Program-made: the position numbers and the translations under genes
Part shown: positions 51,939 to 60,766 of the stretch, in pieces
Numbering within the stretch: the first letter of the stretch is position 1
How the letters are laid out: each line of letters begins with the position of its first letter
Notes under the pieces: generated by a model
The model's input: only the letters and a program-made list of their open reading frames with translations
Databases searched by the model: none
What the model was told of the DNA's origin: nothing
NCBI RefSeq assembly: GCF_947496995.1
Contig: NZ_CANMFD010000001.1
Span: forward strand, 678,692-742,691
DNA: 64,000 nt
Direction: 5' to 3'
From: an uncultured Roseibium sp.
GTDB lineage: Bacteria; Pseudomonadota; Alphaproteobacteria; Rhizobiales; Stappiaceae

Positions 51939-52328
51939 GAGTCTCCCCCATTTGGCAGGTGCCGGGACGGCGGTTGATGGTGCCGGCGGTAAGGGAGATG
52001 AAAGCAAACAAGAACAAAAAGCCGGCCGCGAGCCATTCTGCCGCGAAACATGCTTTTGCAAATGCCCTGGACAGCTCCGGCCTTGGTCCCCTGAATGGGT
52101 CAACCGCATCCGGAATCGCTTTCAGTCCCTTGCAAGGACGCCGTCAGTTTGCGGCACCTTAGGGGAGGCCTTCTGGCGGATCAAGCGCGAATCCGACATC
52201 CCCTGTCCGGAAAAGGCAGCCGGAGGTTTCCTCACGAAAACACCTTGGCGATTTCGCCGATTTCAGCATTTGTCTTTCCCGCCCCGTTGAATTAGAGAAG
52301 GACCATTCTCGAACTGGGGTATTGGGGC
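51939..52328. promoter_or_regulatory. Divergent region upstream of the cob operon
   Basis: 390 bases between the minus-strand cob operon and the plus-strand DUF2946 gene. No gene is supported. This is where a cobalamin riboswitch would be expected for the cob operon, but only a B12-box-like string (52163-52177, minus strand) was found and the rest of the fold is not convincing. Promoters for both directions presumably lie here. Confidence 0.45.
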
Positions 52329-52736
52329 GTGAGGCGTTTCCGGCGGCAATTTCCGGATATGAAGATGGCAGTCAGGGCATTGCTCCTGCTGCCGTTCCTG
52401 CTTGCCGGGCTGGTGCCGCAGGGCTACATGCCGGCGGTGCAGGCCGACGGCGGTTTCACGGTCACGCTGTGCACCACCGAAGGCCTCAAATCCATAACGC
52501 TTGACGCCAACGGCGTCGAAATCCCCCCTGGTTCCGGGCAGGACGACCCGGACCGCAGCGCGTCCGGACACTGCCTTTTTGCAGGTGTCGGCGCATTTGC
52601 CGTCCTTCACGAAACGCCCAAGTTTCCGATCGCCGTCTCCGCCGCGCCGAGTGGCCGACCAGCGCTGTCCGACGTCCGGCTTTCCTATCTGGTCCGGGGA
52701 CAGAACGACGCCCGGGCGCCGCCGCTCGCAGGCTGA
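52329..52736 (+). CDS. DUF2946 family exported protein
   Basis: Up to 135-aa protein with a signal-like hydrophobic helix (about 16-30) followed by VPQGYMPAV and VTLCTTEG, the pattern of DUF2946/DUF2947-like small proteins often found next to copper or TonB genes. A Cys at CLFAG near residue 82 is conserved in that context. The start is either GTG at 52329 or the ATG at 52359, which gives a better-proportioned signal peptide. Function unknown. It sits upstream of a PepSY protein on the same strand (85 bases). Confidence 0.65.
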   Translation: MRRFRRQFPDMKMAVRALLLLPFLLAGLVPQGYMPAVQADGGFTVTLCTTEGLKSITLDANGVEIPPGSGQDDPDRSASGHCLFAGVGAFAVLHETPKFPIAVSAAPSGRPALSDVRLSYLVRGQNDARAPPLAG

Positions 52737-52820
52737 TCTTCCTTTTCGAATTCAAATGCAAATTGATACCGGGTCGTCCCTGTGGCTTCACAGCGGACAA
52801 CACCCGTTTATGGAGATCTC

Positions 52821-54227
52821 ATGAGCGAGACACTTGAGAGCGCACGGCCTATGCCGGTGCCGAACCGGTTTTATCTGGCTGCCTGGCGGTGGCACTTCTA
52901 TTCGGGCATTTTTGTCGTACCGTTTCTGATGGTCCTCGCCGTCACCGGAATGATGATGATGTACATCGGCTATTTCGACGGTCGGGACGGCGAAAATATT
53001 ACGGTTCCGGTCCCGCAGGACCAAACGCCCCTGAGCGTTTCCGCGCAAGGGGAAGCGGCCCTGAAAACCTTGCCCGGCGGCACCATCGTCGAATGGCTCA
53101 AGGGACGTGCCGCCGACAATGTTTCGGTGTTCAGGATCAATGAGGGAGGCGTCCAGACGATGGTCGCCGTCGATCCCTACAAGGGGGAGGCCGTTGACAG
53201 CTGGGTCCGCCGGCAGGGCTGGTATGATTTCGCCGACAACATTCACAGCGAACTGCTTCTGGGCACGACGGGTGACAGGCTGCTGGAAATCGCCGCGGGC
53301 TTGTCGATCGTGCTTATTGCAACAGGTCTTTACCTGTGGTGGCCTCGGGACAGATCGTTCCTGCGCGCACTCGTTCCCGACCTTGCGGGCAAGGGGCGGT
53401 CGTTCTGGAAGGAGCTTCATTCCAGCGTCGGCGTGACTGTTTCCGTCTTGCTGCTGGTATTCCTCATTACAGGCATGTCCTGGACCGGGATATGGGGCGG
53501 CAAGATCGTTCAGGCCTGGAGCACGTTTCCGGCGGAAAAATGGGACAATGTCCCGCTGTCCGATGACACGCACGCATCCATGAACCACGGGGCGATCTCC
53601 GACGTGCCCTGGGCGCTGGAACAGACACCCATGCCAGCCTCCGGGTCGAAAGCAGGCGAGTCCGGTACCCCGCCCGGCGTTCCGGTCAACATCGACAGTG
53701 TGGCTCTGCTCGCTGGGGATATCGGCTTCAACGCCCGCTACCGCATTTCCTATCCCAATGGCAATCAGGGCGTCTGGACCATCAACCAGGACACGATGAG
53801 CGCGGATGCGGAAGATCCGTTCTCCGACCGCACGGTGCATGTGGATCGGCACACGGGCCGTGTTCTGGCGAATGTGGCCTTCGCTGACTATTCGCTCGCC
53901 GGCAAGGCGATGGCTGTCGGAATCCCTTTTCACATGGGCCTGATGGGGATCTGGAACCTGGTGCTCAACACCCTGGTGTGTCTTGCCGTCATGACGCTGT
54001 GTGTCAGCGGCATTGTCATGTGGTGGCTTCGCCGCCCGAAAAAGGCCGCGCTCAGGCTGTTCGCGCCAAGGGCTCCCGCCGATATGCCCCACTGGCGCGG
54101 TGCCATGGTCCTGATGCTGTTCCTGTCGCTGATGTTTCCGTTGGTCGGACTTACGCTCCTGTGCGCCCTTGCACTGGAGTATTTCGTCGTGGAACGCGTT
54201 TCGGCGCTGCGAAAAGCCCTGGGCTGA
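52821..54227 (+). CDS. PepSY-associated TM domain protein
   Basis: 468-aa inner-membrane protein of the COG3182 PepSY_TM type. The first helix follows WRWHFYSGIFVVPFLMVLA (about 18-36). There are four or five membrane spans overall, with two large periplasmic regions (about 50-150 and 250-375) and a C-terminal RRPKK loop before the last helices. Members are tied to siderophore or ferric reductase systems and copper genes. The ATG at 52821 follows a GGAG ribosome site; an in-frame ATG at 52782 lacks one. Likely co-transcribed with the DUF2946 gene. Confidence 0.85.
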   Translation: MSETLESARPMPVPNRFYLAAWRWHFYSGIFVVPFLMVLAVTGMMMMYIGYFDGRDGENITVPVPQDQTPLSVSAQGEAALKTLPGGTIVEWLKGRAADNVSVFRINEGGVQTMVAVDPYKGEAVDSWVRRQGWYDFADNIHSELLLGTTGDRLLEIAAGLSIVLIATGLYLWWPRDRSFLRALVPDLAGKGRSFWKELHSSVGVTVSVLLLVFLITGMSWTGIWGGKIVQAWSTFPAEKWDNVPLSDDTHASMNHGAISDVPWALEQTPMPASGSKAGESGTPPGVPVNIDSVALLAGDIGFNARYRISYPNGNQGVWTINQDTMSADAEDPFSDRTVHVDRHTGRVLANVAFADYSLAGKAMAVGIPFHMGLMGIWNLVLNTLVCLAVMTLCVSGIVMWWLRRPKKAALRLFAPRAPADMPHWRGAMVLMLFLSLMFPLVGLTLLCALALEYFVVERVSALRKALG

Positions 54228-54234
54228 CACGGGG

Positions 54235-54256
54235 TTCCAGGCGCCGGCGTCTGGAA
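54235..54256. terminator. Palindrome between convergent genes
   Basis: TTCCAG-G-CGCC/GGCG-T-CTGGAA, a 22-base near-perfect palindrome with one G/T mismatch pair, placed between the PepSY gene stop and the convergent phosphatase stop. It can fold the same way on both strands and is a good candidate for a bidirectional terminator, although no T-run follows. Confidence 0.4.
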
Positions 54257-54257
54257 A

Positions 54258-55820
54258 CTATTTGTGGCGGATCACCAGAAGGGTGATGTCGTCATGCACC
54301 GTCTGACTGCCAATATGGTCCTTGAGGTCGCTGAGTACGCCCTCAAGGATCAGGGACGCCTTCGGCGCGCGATGCTTGCGGACGCTGCCCACCAGCCGGT
54401 CCAGACCGTAAAGTTCGCCGTCCGGGCTTTCGGCTTCGGTCACGCCGTCCGTATAGAGGACGATCATGTCGCCGGGACCGAATGGCAGGTCCCTGGTTTT
54501 GATGAAGGGTTCGATATCCTCGTCAAGACCGATGGGAAAGCCGAGATCGACCGTATCGACGATTTCGCAATCGCCGTTTTCCTTCAGCAGGATCAGTTCT
54601 TCGTGCTGGCCGGACAGGGTGACCTTGTCCCCCCCGAAATCCAGGAACGACAGGGTCAGGTGCTTGTCGGTTTTGGTGCGTTTGATGTTGCGGCAGACCG
54701 CGGTGTTGAGCGCGACGAGGAATTGCCTCGGATCGGACGGCCCGCGCTCCTGCAGCGCGACGGCGATGGACTGAACCATGAGCATCAGCACACCGCTTTC
54801 CAGTCCGTGTCCCGTGACATCGCCGATGCCGATCTTGACCCGGTCATCGAGCTGCAGGACATCGTAATAATCGCCGCCGACCTCATCGGCAGGTTCCATG
54901 AACGCGGCGATCTCCAGTTGATGAATGCCGCCGAGTTCGTCCTTGGTCGGCAGGACCATCATCTGGATCCGGCGGGCGACCTCGATTTCCGCCCCCAGGC
55001 GCAGGTTTTCCGAGGTGAGCTGCTCGTTCAGCCTGGCGATCTTGGTATTTGCCTGCGCCAGGTTGATGTTCATCTTGTGGAAGCGGGTGGCCTGGTGCCA
55101 TTGCAGGCCGGTTACGGCGGCTCCGATCGCTCCGGCGCCTGCGAAATACAGCAGCAGGAACTTGAAGGACCAGAGGTTGGCGGCAATTGGCTGACTGATG
55201 GTGATGGCCTGAATGCCGCGCACATCGCCGACCGCCCAGTCTGTCTTCGGGCTTTCCGGATGGCTGTTGTGGCAGGAGACACAGGCTTCTCCCATCATGA
55301 CGGGGGAGGCGATCTGGATCTTCCGGTCAAAGAATGACCCCGCGTACCCGATGACGACATCTTCCGGGTCCCGGCTTTTGCGGAAATCGACGAGTGCGGT
55401 CTGTTCGAACGCGCCGAGGTCGTGAGACTGGCGCTCTCTGAACGGCAGGTCCGAGACGAAGCGGTATTTCAGATTGCCTGCATCGCCGCCGATCACCTCG
55501 CCCAGTTCAATGGACAGCGTGGCCGGAATCGGAATGCCGCCGGGCGTATCGTGATACTCATGCGTCGGCGTCACCGTGCCGGGATTGTCCAAAACGCGCG
55601 CCACGACATTTTGTGCGTAATAGGTTCTGATCTTGCTGATCGCCTGGTCCAGATCGACAGCCTGTGACTTCAGCGAATCGTCCGAGAGGGCGCGCAGGTC
55701 CAGCCACACGGCAACCGGAAGCAGCGCCAGTCCGGCAACAACCAGCACCAGGAAAACCGCCGGGCGCTCGATGAGCGTAAGCCAGAACCTGTCTACACGG
55801 CGACGTTTTATCTGCTGCAT
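54258..55820 (-). CDS. Haem-domain (DUF3365) SpoIIE-type phosphatase
   Basis: About 520-aa membrane signalling protein. Span one lies at about 20-40, then a periplasmic DUF3365/Tll0287-like domain with a c-type haem motif CVSCH (180-184), span two at about 221-239, a short coiled coil (about 245-285) and a C-terminal PP2C/SpoIIE Ser phosphatase with EVGGDYYDV and IGIGDVTGHGLESGVLM near 325-355. It likely couples redox or gas sensing to dephosphorylation of an anti-sigma antagonist (inference). The ATG at 55820 was chosen; the frame is open further upstream, with another ATG at 55868. No partner gene is adjacent. Confidence 0.85.
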   Translation of the reverse strand: MQQIKRRRVDRFWLTLIERPAVFLVLVVAGLALLPVAVWLDLRALSDDSLKSQAVDLDQAISKIRTYYAQNVVARVLDNPGTVTPTHEYHDTPGGIPIPATLSIELGEVIGGDAGNLKYRFVSDLPFRERQSHDLGAFEQTALVDFRKSRDPEDVVIGYAGSFFDRKIQIASPVMMGEACVSCHNSHPESPKTDWAVGDVRGIQAITISQPIAANLWSFKFLLLYFAGAGAIGAAVTGLQWHQATRFHKMNINLAQANTKIARLNEQLTSENLRLGAEIEVARRIQMMVLPTKDELGGIHQLEIAAFMEPADEVGGDYYDVLQLDDRVKIGIGDVTGHGLESGVLMLMVQSIAVALQERGPSDPRQFLVALNTAVCRNIKRTKTDKHLTLSFLDFGGDKVTLSGQHEELILLKENGDCEIVDTVDLGFPIGLDEDIEPFIKTRDLPFGPGDMIVLYTDGVTEAESPDGELYGLDRLVGSVRKHRAPKASLILEGVLSDLKDHIGSQTVHDDITLLVIRHK

Positions 55821-56072
55821 CGGCGAACCTGAATTTTTCAACGGATCTGTATTAGGTAGAAGTATCATGAATGGCAACCGAACCAGAATTAGCCTTTCCC
55901 GGGCTCGGCAATGTGAGGTGTTCCATCTCCAGAGTGCGGGATCGGCGGCGAAATTCAGGCTCGTTTTGAACAGTCTGAATTTGTCTGGTTCAACCTGCAT
56001 TCATATGAAATCATAGGGAAGCAGAAAAACCGACCCGATGAGGTCACTGCTCAGGAAACACCAAGAGGCGGC

Positions 56073-56591
56073 ATGCAGACACATCTTGTTTTCACGGTCA
56101 TAGCCCGGGACCGGCCGGGTCTTGTGGAACGCGTGGCCGACATCATCGCCGGTATGGGCGGAAACTGGATCGAAAGCTCCATGGCCCGCCTTGGCGGCGA
56201 ATTTGCCGGCATTGTGCGCATAGTCATCGCCGGCGACAAGGCGGACGAGCTGGTTGTAAAGCTGCGGGCGCTGTCCGCGGACGGTATCGACATCACGCTC
56301 CGCTCCGACCAGACCGGCGCCGATGTGCCCCAGGGCGCGTTTGCCCATCTCGATCTCGTGTCCCAGGACCATCCGGGCATCCTGCGGGACATTACCCGCG
56401 TGCTGAGCGAGCAGGGCGTCAGCATCGAGCATCTGGAAACCGAAGTCGCGAGCGGTTCCATGCAGGGCGAAGCCCTGTTCAAGGCCTCCGCCGATCTGCG
56501 TCTGCCGTCCGGCCTGGCCCCGGCGGAGCTGAGCGAAGCGCTGCAGGAAACAGCGGCCGACCTGATGGCCGACGTCAAGCTGATCGACTGA
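56073..56591 (+). CDS. GcvR-like double ACT domain protein
   Basis: 172-aa protein of two ACT domains. The first opens LVFTVIARDRPGLVERVADIIA (5-26) and the second HLDLVSQDHPGILRDITRVLSE (91-112), each with the D-x-P-G ligand loop. This is the arrangement of GcvR, the glycine-cleavage regulator, which has no DNA-binding domain. It probably senses an amino acid and acts through a partner. Stands alone after a 253-base gap with no gene. Confidence 0.85.
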   Translation: MQTHLVFTVIARDRPGLVERVADIIAGMGGNWIESSMARLGGEFAGIVRIVIAGDKADELVVKLRALSADGIDITLRSDQTGADVPQGAFAHLDLVSQDHPGILRDITRVLSEQGVSIEHLETEVASGSMQGEALFKASADLRLPSGLAPAELSEALQETAADLMADVKLID

Positions 56592-56607
56592 CAAAGGCGC
56601 CGCAAAA

Positions 56608-56625
56608 GGCAATCGCATGATTGCC
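56608..56625. terminator. Hairpin between convergent genes
   Basis: GGCAATC-GCAT-GATTGCC, a perfect 7-bp stem with a 4-base loop, lies between the GcvR-like stop and the Hsp70 stop. No T-tract follows on either strand, so termination is only a possibility. Confidence 0.35.
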
Positions 56626-56676
56626 GGACATGCTCGTCGGAGCTTTCTGCCGTCGGTCAACTGAGGGCAGGCAGTT

Positions 56677-57969
56677 TCAGGCGGCGACCGCCCAGTCCGC
56701 CGCGTCTTCACGCGCACCGATCAGCGCCAGGCCGTTGGCAACGGAGGTCAGTTCGTTACCGCCGGAGGTTTTCTCCGCGCCGAACCGGTTGGCGAACTGC
56801 CGGCGGACGGCCGGCACAAAGGAAGTGCCGCCGGTCATGAACACCCGGTCGATATCCGCTTCCCGCAATCCGGCCTTTTCCAGGGCTGTGTCCAGCGCCT
56901 TGTCCATCTTCTGCAGGTCCGGTGCGATCCAGCTTTCGAAATCGCGGCGCGTGACACTCGCTCTGAAGTCCTTGCCAAGCGGGGCGAAGACGAGCTCCGT
57001 TTCTTCTTCGCATGACAGCGCGGCTTTCGTCTCGGAGACGGACTTGTAGAGCGGATAGCCCTGGTCTTCCTCGACAAGATCGATAAACAGCTCGATCTTT
57101 TCCGGCGCCAGGCACCAGCGCAGCAGTTTCTTCATTTCCCGAAAATCATCGGACGTCTTGAAGATCGACAGAAGGTGCCAGCGGGCGAAATTGGAAAACA
57201 GGTTCGGCGGAATTTCCAGCACCTTGCCCATGCTCTTGTACATGGATCCCTTGCCCAGCCTCGGCAGCACCACGTTGTCGATGATCCGGTAGTCGAACGT
57301 ATCGCCAGCAATGCCGATCCCGCCGCGCCCGAGCGGCGTTGCCGACAGGTGACCGGCATGGGTGTGAAAGCGCATCAGGGAATAGTCTGTCGTGCCGCCG
57401 CCAAGATCGGCAACCAGGATCGTGGTGTCCCTGTCCAGCGACTGCGCATAGGAAAACGCCGCGCCGACCGGTTCCATCACGAAGAGGATGTCCTCAAAGC
57501 CGAGCTTGCCGAAGGCGGCGCGGTAACGCGCCATGGCAAGTGTCTCGTTCGGATTATATCCGGCAAATTCCACCGGCCGCCCGACGACCAGCCGCACCGA
57601 AGACGGCTCGACGGCGGTGCCGGCCCGCTCGAAGGCGCACCTCAGGAAGGTCGCCATCAGGTCTTCGAACTCGAATCTGCTGCCATAGATGCCGGTGCCC
57701 TTGAACGCGGCACTCGCCGCGAAGGTTTTCAACGACTGAATGAAACGCACATCGCCGTAACTTTCCAGAAACTGCCGGATCGCCCAGGGCCCGACCTCCG
57801 GATGCGGCCGCTTCGCCGGCCCCATGTCCAGAAAGCTCAGCACCGTCGGCAACGACGCAAACGCCTCCTCCCCATCCCGAAACCCCATCGCCCGCGTCCC
57901 CCCGCCCCCATCCGCCGAAACGGCAACGGTGTTCGAGGTCCCGAAATCAAGGCCGATGGTGCGGATCAT
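56677..57969 (-). CDS. Hsp70 family protein, short YegD-like
   Basis: 430-aa actin/Hsp70-fold ATPase consisting of the nucleotide-binding domain without the peptide-binding domain. The first phosphate loop is TIGLDFGTSNTVAV (4-17), phosphate 2 is LVADLGGGTTDYSLM near 185-199, and the C-terminal MTGGTSFVPAVRRQF near 383-397 is the adenosine motif. These YegD-like proteins are widespread but uncharacterised. The ATG at 57969 is preferred, with AAGGACC upstream. An IS630-type element lies about 175 bases upstream of its start. Confidence 0.9.
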   Translation of the reverse strand: MIRTIGLDFGTSNTVAVSADGGGGTRAMGFRDGEEAFASLPTVLSFLDMGPAKRPHPEVGPWAIRQFLESYGDVRFIQSLKTFAASAAFKGTGIYGSRFEFEDLMATFLRCAFERAGTAVEPSSVRLVVGRPVEFAGYNPNETLAMARYRAAFGKLGFEDILFVMEPVGAAFSYAQSLDRDTTILVADLGGGTTDYSLMRFHTHAGHLSATPLGRGGIGIAGDTFDYRIIDNVVLPRLGKGSMYKSMGKVLEIPPNLFSNFARWHLLSIFKTSDDFREMKKLLRWCLAPEKIELFIDLVEEDQGYPLYKSVSETKAALSCEEETELVFAPLGKDFRASVTRRDFESWIAPDLQKMDKALDTALEKAGLREADIDRVFMTGGTSFVPAVRRQFANRFGAEKTSGGNELTSVANGLALIGAREDAADWAVAA

Positions 57970-58208
57970 GGGACAGGTCCTTTTGGTAAATAAGACGGGC
58001 CTTATGTACATTCCGCAAAGGGGCAGACAAACAGAATTTAGGATACTTCCATACTTTCTCGAAATCCTTCGAGGGTGACTCGCACTGGAGTTTCGGAATA
58101 GTCTGTTCGATTCCCTACGGCCTCTTCAATTATAGGCTCTTTTTACCAAGCCCAATTGGTTGTGACTCATATTTGAGCTTCCCTTTTCAGGGCAAATCAT
58201 GATTCACG

Positions 58209-58231
58209 ATGGCAAACAGGGAGTTTGCCAT
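58209..58231 (+). promoter_or_regulatory. Hairpin over the IS630 transposase start
   Basis: ATGGCAAAC-AGGGA-GTTTGCCAT is a perfect 9-bp inverted repeat. Its loop and the following base form the AGGGAG ribosome site for the ATG at 58230, and that ATG starts in the right arm. An RNA hairpin of this kind would hide the start during readthrough transcription, a known self-limiting device in insertion sequences. Confidence 0.55.
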
Positions 58232-59279
58232 GGGTAGCCGGATTTCACTTCGCGATGATTTTGATGGCGGGACGCTGCGGCGTCTGGCCAAACAATCAAG
58301 CGATGCCAATCGAATGCGGCGTTCGCTGGCGCTTGCCTCGATCTACGACGGTGGCAAGCGCCTTGAGGCGGCCAGGATCGGCGGGGTGACCCTTCAAATT
58401 GTTCGAGACTGGGTGTTGCGCTTCAACTCTGAAGGCTCGGAGGGGCTCGTTGACCGCAAACCTCCCGGTGCTGTGCCCAAGCTGACACCTGAACACCGCA
58501 CGGCCTTGGCGCGGATTGTTGAAGACGGGCCGATCCCGGCAGTCCATGGCGTGGTCCGTTGGCGGATCAAGGATCTGGTCGTCTGGCTCCATGAGGAGTT
58601 CGGCTTGAGCGTGGCCGAAAGCACGGTGCGTGGAACCTTGAAGGATATGGGCTTTGTGAAGCTGACGGCCCGTCCGCGCCACCATGGCCAGAACGAAGAT
58701 GCGCTGGAGGCTTTTAAAAAAAGGTTCCCCGCAGAACTCAAGGCCCTCAAAGCTCGTCTGGGTCTGCGGACACCGGTAGAGATCTGGTGGCAAGACGAGG
58801 CCCGGGTCGGTCAGAAGACAAAGATCACAAGGCAGTGGGCGCACAAGGGAACCCGGCATGTCGCCCCAAAGGACCGGCGGACGAAATCAGTATGGATCTT
58901 CGGCGCCATATGCCCGGCAGCCGGTCTTGTTGTCCTCCGGTGCAACACGGCCATGATGCAGCTTCACCTTGATGAAATCTCCGCTCATGTTGCTCCCGGG
59001 GCGCATGCGGTTCTGATTATGGACCGGGCTGAATGGCACATGACCGGAAAGCTTCAAGTGCCCGACAACATCACGATCCTGCATTTGCCGCCCAAAGCGC
59101 CGGAGCTCAATCCGGTAGAGAATGTCTGACAGTTCATGCGCGAAAACTGGCTCTCAAACCGCGTCTTCATGTCCTGCAAGGAGATCCTCGACCTGTGCTG
59201 CAGGGCTTGGAACAAGCTTGTCGAGCAACCATGGACCATAATGTCAATCGGCCGCCGGCAATGGGCTCATCTGTTCTGA
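58230..59279 (+). pseudogene. IS630 family transposase, interrupted by one opal codon
   Basis: Transposase with an N-terminal helix-turn-helix (about 20-60) and a DDE catalytic core: D in WWQDEARVGQ, D in VLIMDRAEWH and E in LNPVENV. Directly after PVENV the frame hits TGA at 59127-59129 where family members have Trp (PVENVWQFM); it then continues for 49 further sense codons in the same frame (beginning QFMRENWLSNRVF) to a natural stop at 59279. A single TGG to TGA change explains this. It would be intact if TGA were read through. Start ATG 58230 with AGGGAG upstream; an in-frame ATG at 58209 is the alternative. Confidence 0.9.
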
Positions 59280-59403
59280 TCAATTGCGCTTGGTATTAAT
59301 TATTCTGCACAATAATATTATTAGTTTTTATTTTCAAGTTCTTTAGTTATTCTATGAAGGCTGCCGGTGATTTTAAAAAAATTAATATCAATACTGCGGC
59401 TAT

Positions 59404-60167
59404 CTAGCTGAACTTCGATATTTGATCCGGAAAAAAAGTGCATCCTGACAAGGCATACTCAGCCACTTTGTTAAATCCTTTAATATATTTATTATCTACA
59501 AGCAATCGCACTACAACGCTATTCGGATACTTTCCGTTTGTTGGTGGTCCTATGACTGAACTATCTAAGCAGAACTGATAGCTGCCTGGTACATCCTTAG
59601 TTAGGATCACATTGTGGTGAGAGCCTTGTTTTTTCTCCCAAGTCATTGACCAGTTAGATACTTTTTCAACTTTAAAGGCTCTAAGGAAATCCTTGTCGAT
59701 TTTTGTGATCGATCCCCAGAAAAAATCGCTCAAAGTAACATCATTCTCAGAGTACCTAAGCGCCAAGTGTTTTGCTTCAACAAGTATAAAAGAGCTTATA
59801 TCTAAGCTGTATCTTGTCGAAGGATAGCCACGCAGTTCTGAATTGTTTGCATATACAAATAGTTCTGATGTTCCGGTTCCAGCGGTGGTGGCACCTACGC
59901 GACAAAGCCTATAAAGGCTGTCCTCGTTTTCGGACACAAGGATTTCGCCATATTCATAGGGAGAGCTTGCACCTACCCACCTTTGGGTAAGAGCCCATCT
60001 TCCCGGACTGTTGCCAATGACATTTGTCGCGGTTGCTTCCAGAGCACCAAACACCACAGAACTTTGAATTCTTACAGAGCGATCATCTTCTTCTGCTACG
60101 GCGAAGTAACTGGAACTAAAAAGGATCAAAAAAACTTGGCAAGAGTTCCCGCAAGTTTGAGAAACAT
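59404..60167 (-). pseudogene. Secreted protein of unknown function, frameshifted at a T7 run
   Basis: A low-GC gene unlike its neighbours. ATG at 60167 has a perfect AGGAG site and starts a signal peptide (MFLKLAGTLAKFF) but the frame closes after 13 codons at a run of seven T (60128-60134 on plus). With one more T the frame continues LILFSSSYFAVA-EEDD and stays open for about 240 residues to 59404. The mature protein has two Cys near the C-terminus (CLDSS and SGCTFF) and no domain I recognise. It is either a decayed gene, a phase-variable or slippery gene, or a sequencing error at the homopolymer. Confidence 0.72.
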
Positions 60168-60252
60168 TGTCGTCTCCTAACAATTATAACGTACAAAATT
60201 AGCGTTATTTTAACGCTGGCGTGCAAAGATAAAACTCTACAATTAATATCAG

Positions 60253-60500
60253 CCGCAATAAATAAGAACCTATTTGACCATGACATGAGCGCGTTCCGCG
60301 AGGAGCGTGTCGCAGGGCGATGCGTGGCATCGGCCAAGACGCGCGAAGCTGCGGAGCGCGCTCATGTCATGGCCTCCGGTGGTTTGTTCAGGTCCGCCTG
60401 ACTACGTTGCGTCCCTGGACCGGGCAACCAGGCCGATCTGCGTGCCGCGCCTTGCAGACGGTCCTGAACAAGCCATCCAATAAGTTCTTATTTGTTGCGG
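60253..60500. repeat. Nested inverted-repeat element (MITE/RIME-like)
   Basis: A roughly 248-bp element with outer inverted repeats of 22 bp at 60253-60274 and 60479-60500 (20/22 match, CCGCAAYAAATAAGAAC core). Inside are two further stem-loops: a perfect 16-bp repeat CCATGACATGAGCGCG at 60278-60293 with its complement at 60357-60372, and 60381-60395 paired with 60460-60474 (13/15). It has no coding capacity. The AT-rich ends and GC-rich double-hairpin centre recall the intergenic mosaic elements described in Rhizobiales. Confidence 0.78.
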
Positions 60501-60746
60501 TTAGTATAAACTAAATTTCATCAACAGATTGAAGTCAATACGAATTACTCGTTTTGGTGTCACTTCTATCTCGGTACGGTCAAAATTTAACGATCATGCT
60601 GGACTGCTCAATGGGGAATTTAAGCGGGTGAATGACGCGCCGGTGGCCGTCCATGCTCGTTCACGGGCATGACCCTTCAGGGGCTTGCCCGCAGGCCGAC
60701 AGGCCGAACGAGACGGCCAGAGGTGGGGCAAGGGCGGTGTCAGGAT
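60501..60746. other. Intergenic stretch with no recognised gene
   Basis: 246 bases between the inverted-repeat element and the left end of the IS5-type element. The left half is AT-rich, the right half GC-rich. No ORF with family resemblance and no promoter could be supported; it may contain debris of a lost gene. Confidence 0.5.
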
Positions 60747-60766
60747 CTAGCAGGCTGTTGAAGAAG

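Larger units (their letters stand above)
58146..59293 (+). mobile_element. IS630-type insertion sequence
   Basis: 1148-bp element. The ends are inverted repeats reading inward CCAAGCCCAATTGGTT on the left and CCAAGCGCAATTGATC on the right. The first 13 bases match at 12 positions. The element is flanked by TA on each side (58144-58145 and 59294-59295), matching the TA target duplication of IS630/Tc1-mariner elements. It contains one transposase gene. Complete ends imply recent insertion, but the gene carries a nonsense codon. Confidence 0.88.

Noticed and set aside
52163-52177. B12-box-like string (13 of 15 consensus positions, minus strand) upstream of the cob operon
   Set aside because: The other conserved parts of a cobalamin riboswitch could not be found in the right order, so a riboswitch is not claimed. 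A covariance-model search of 51939-52328 would decide.
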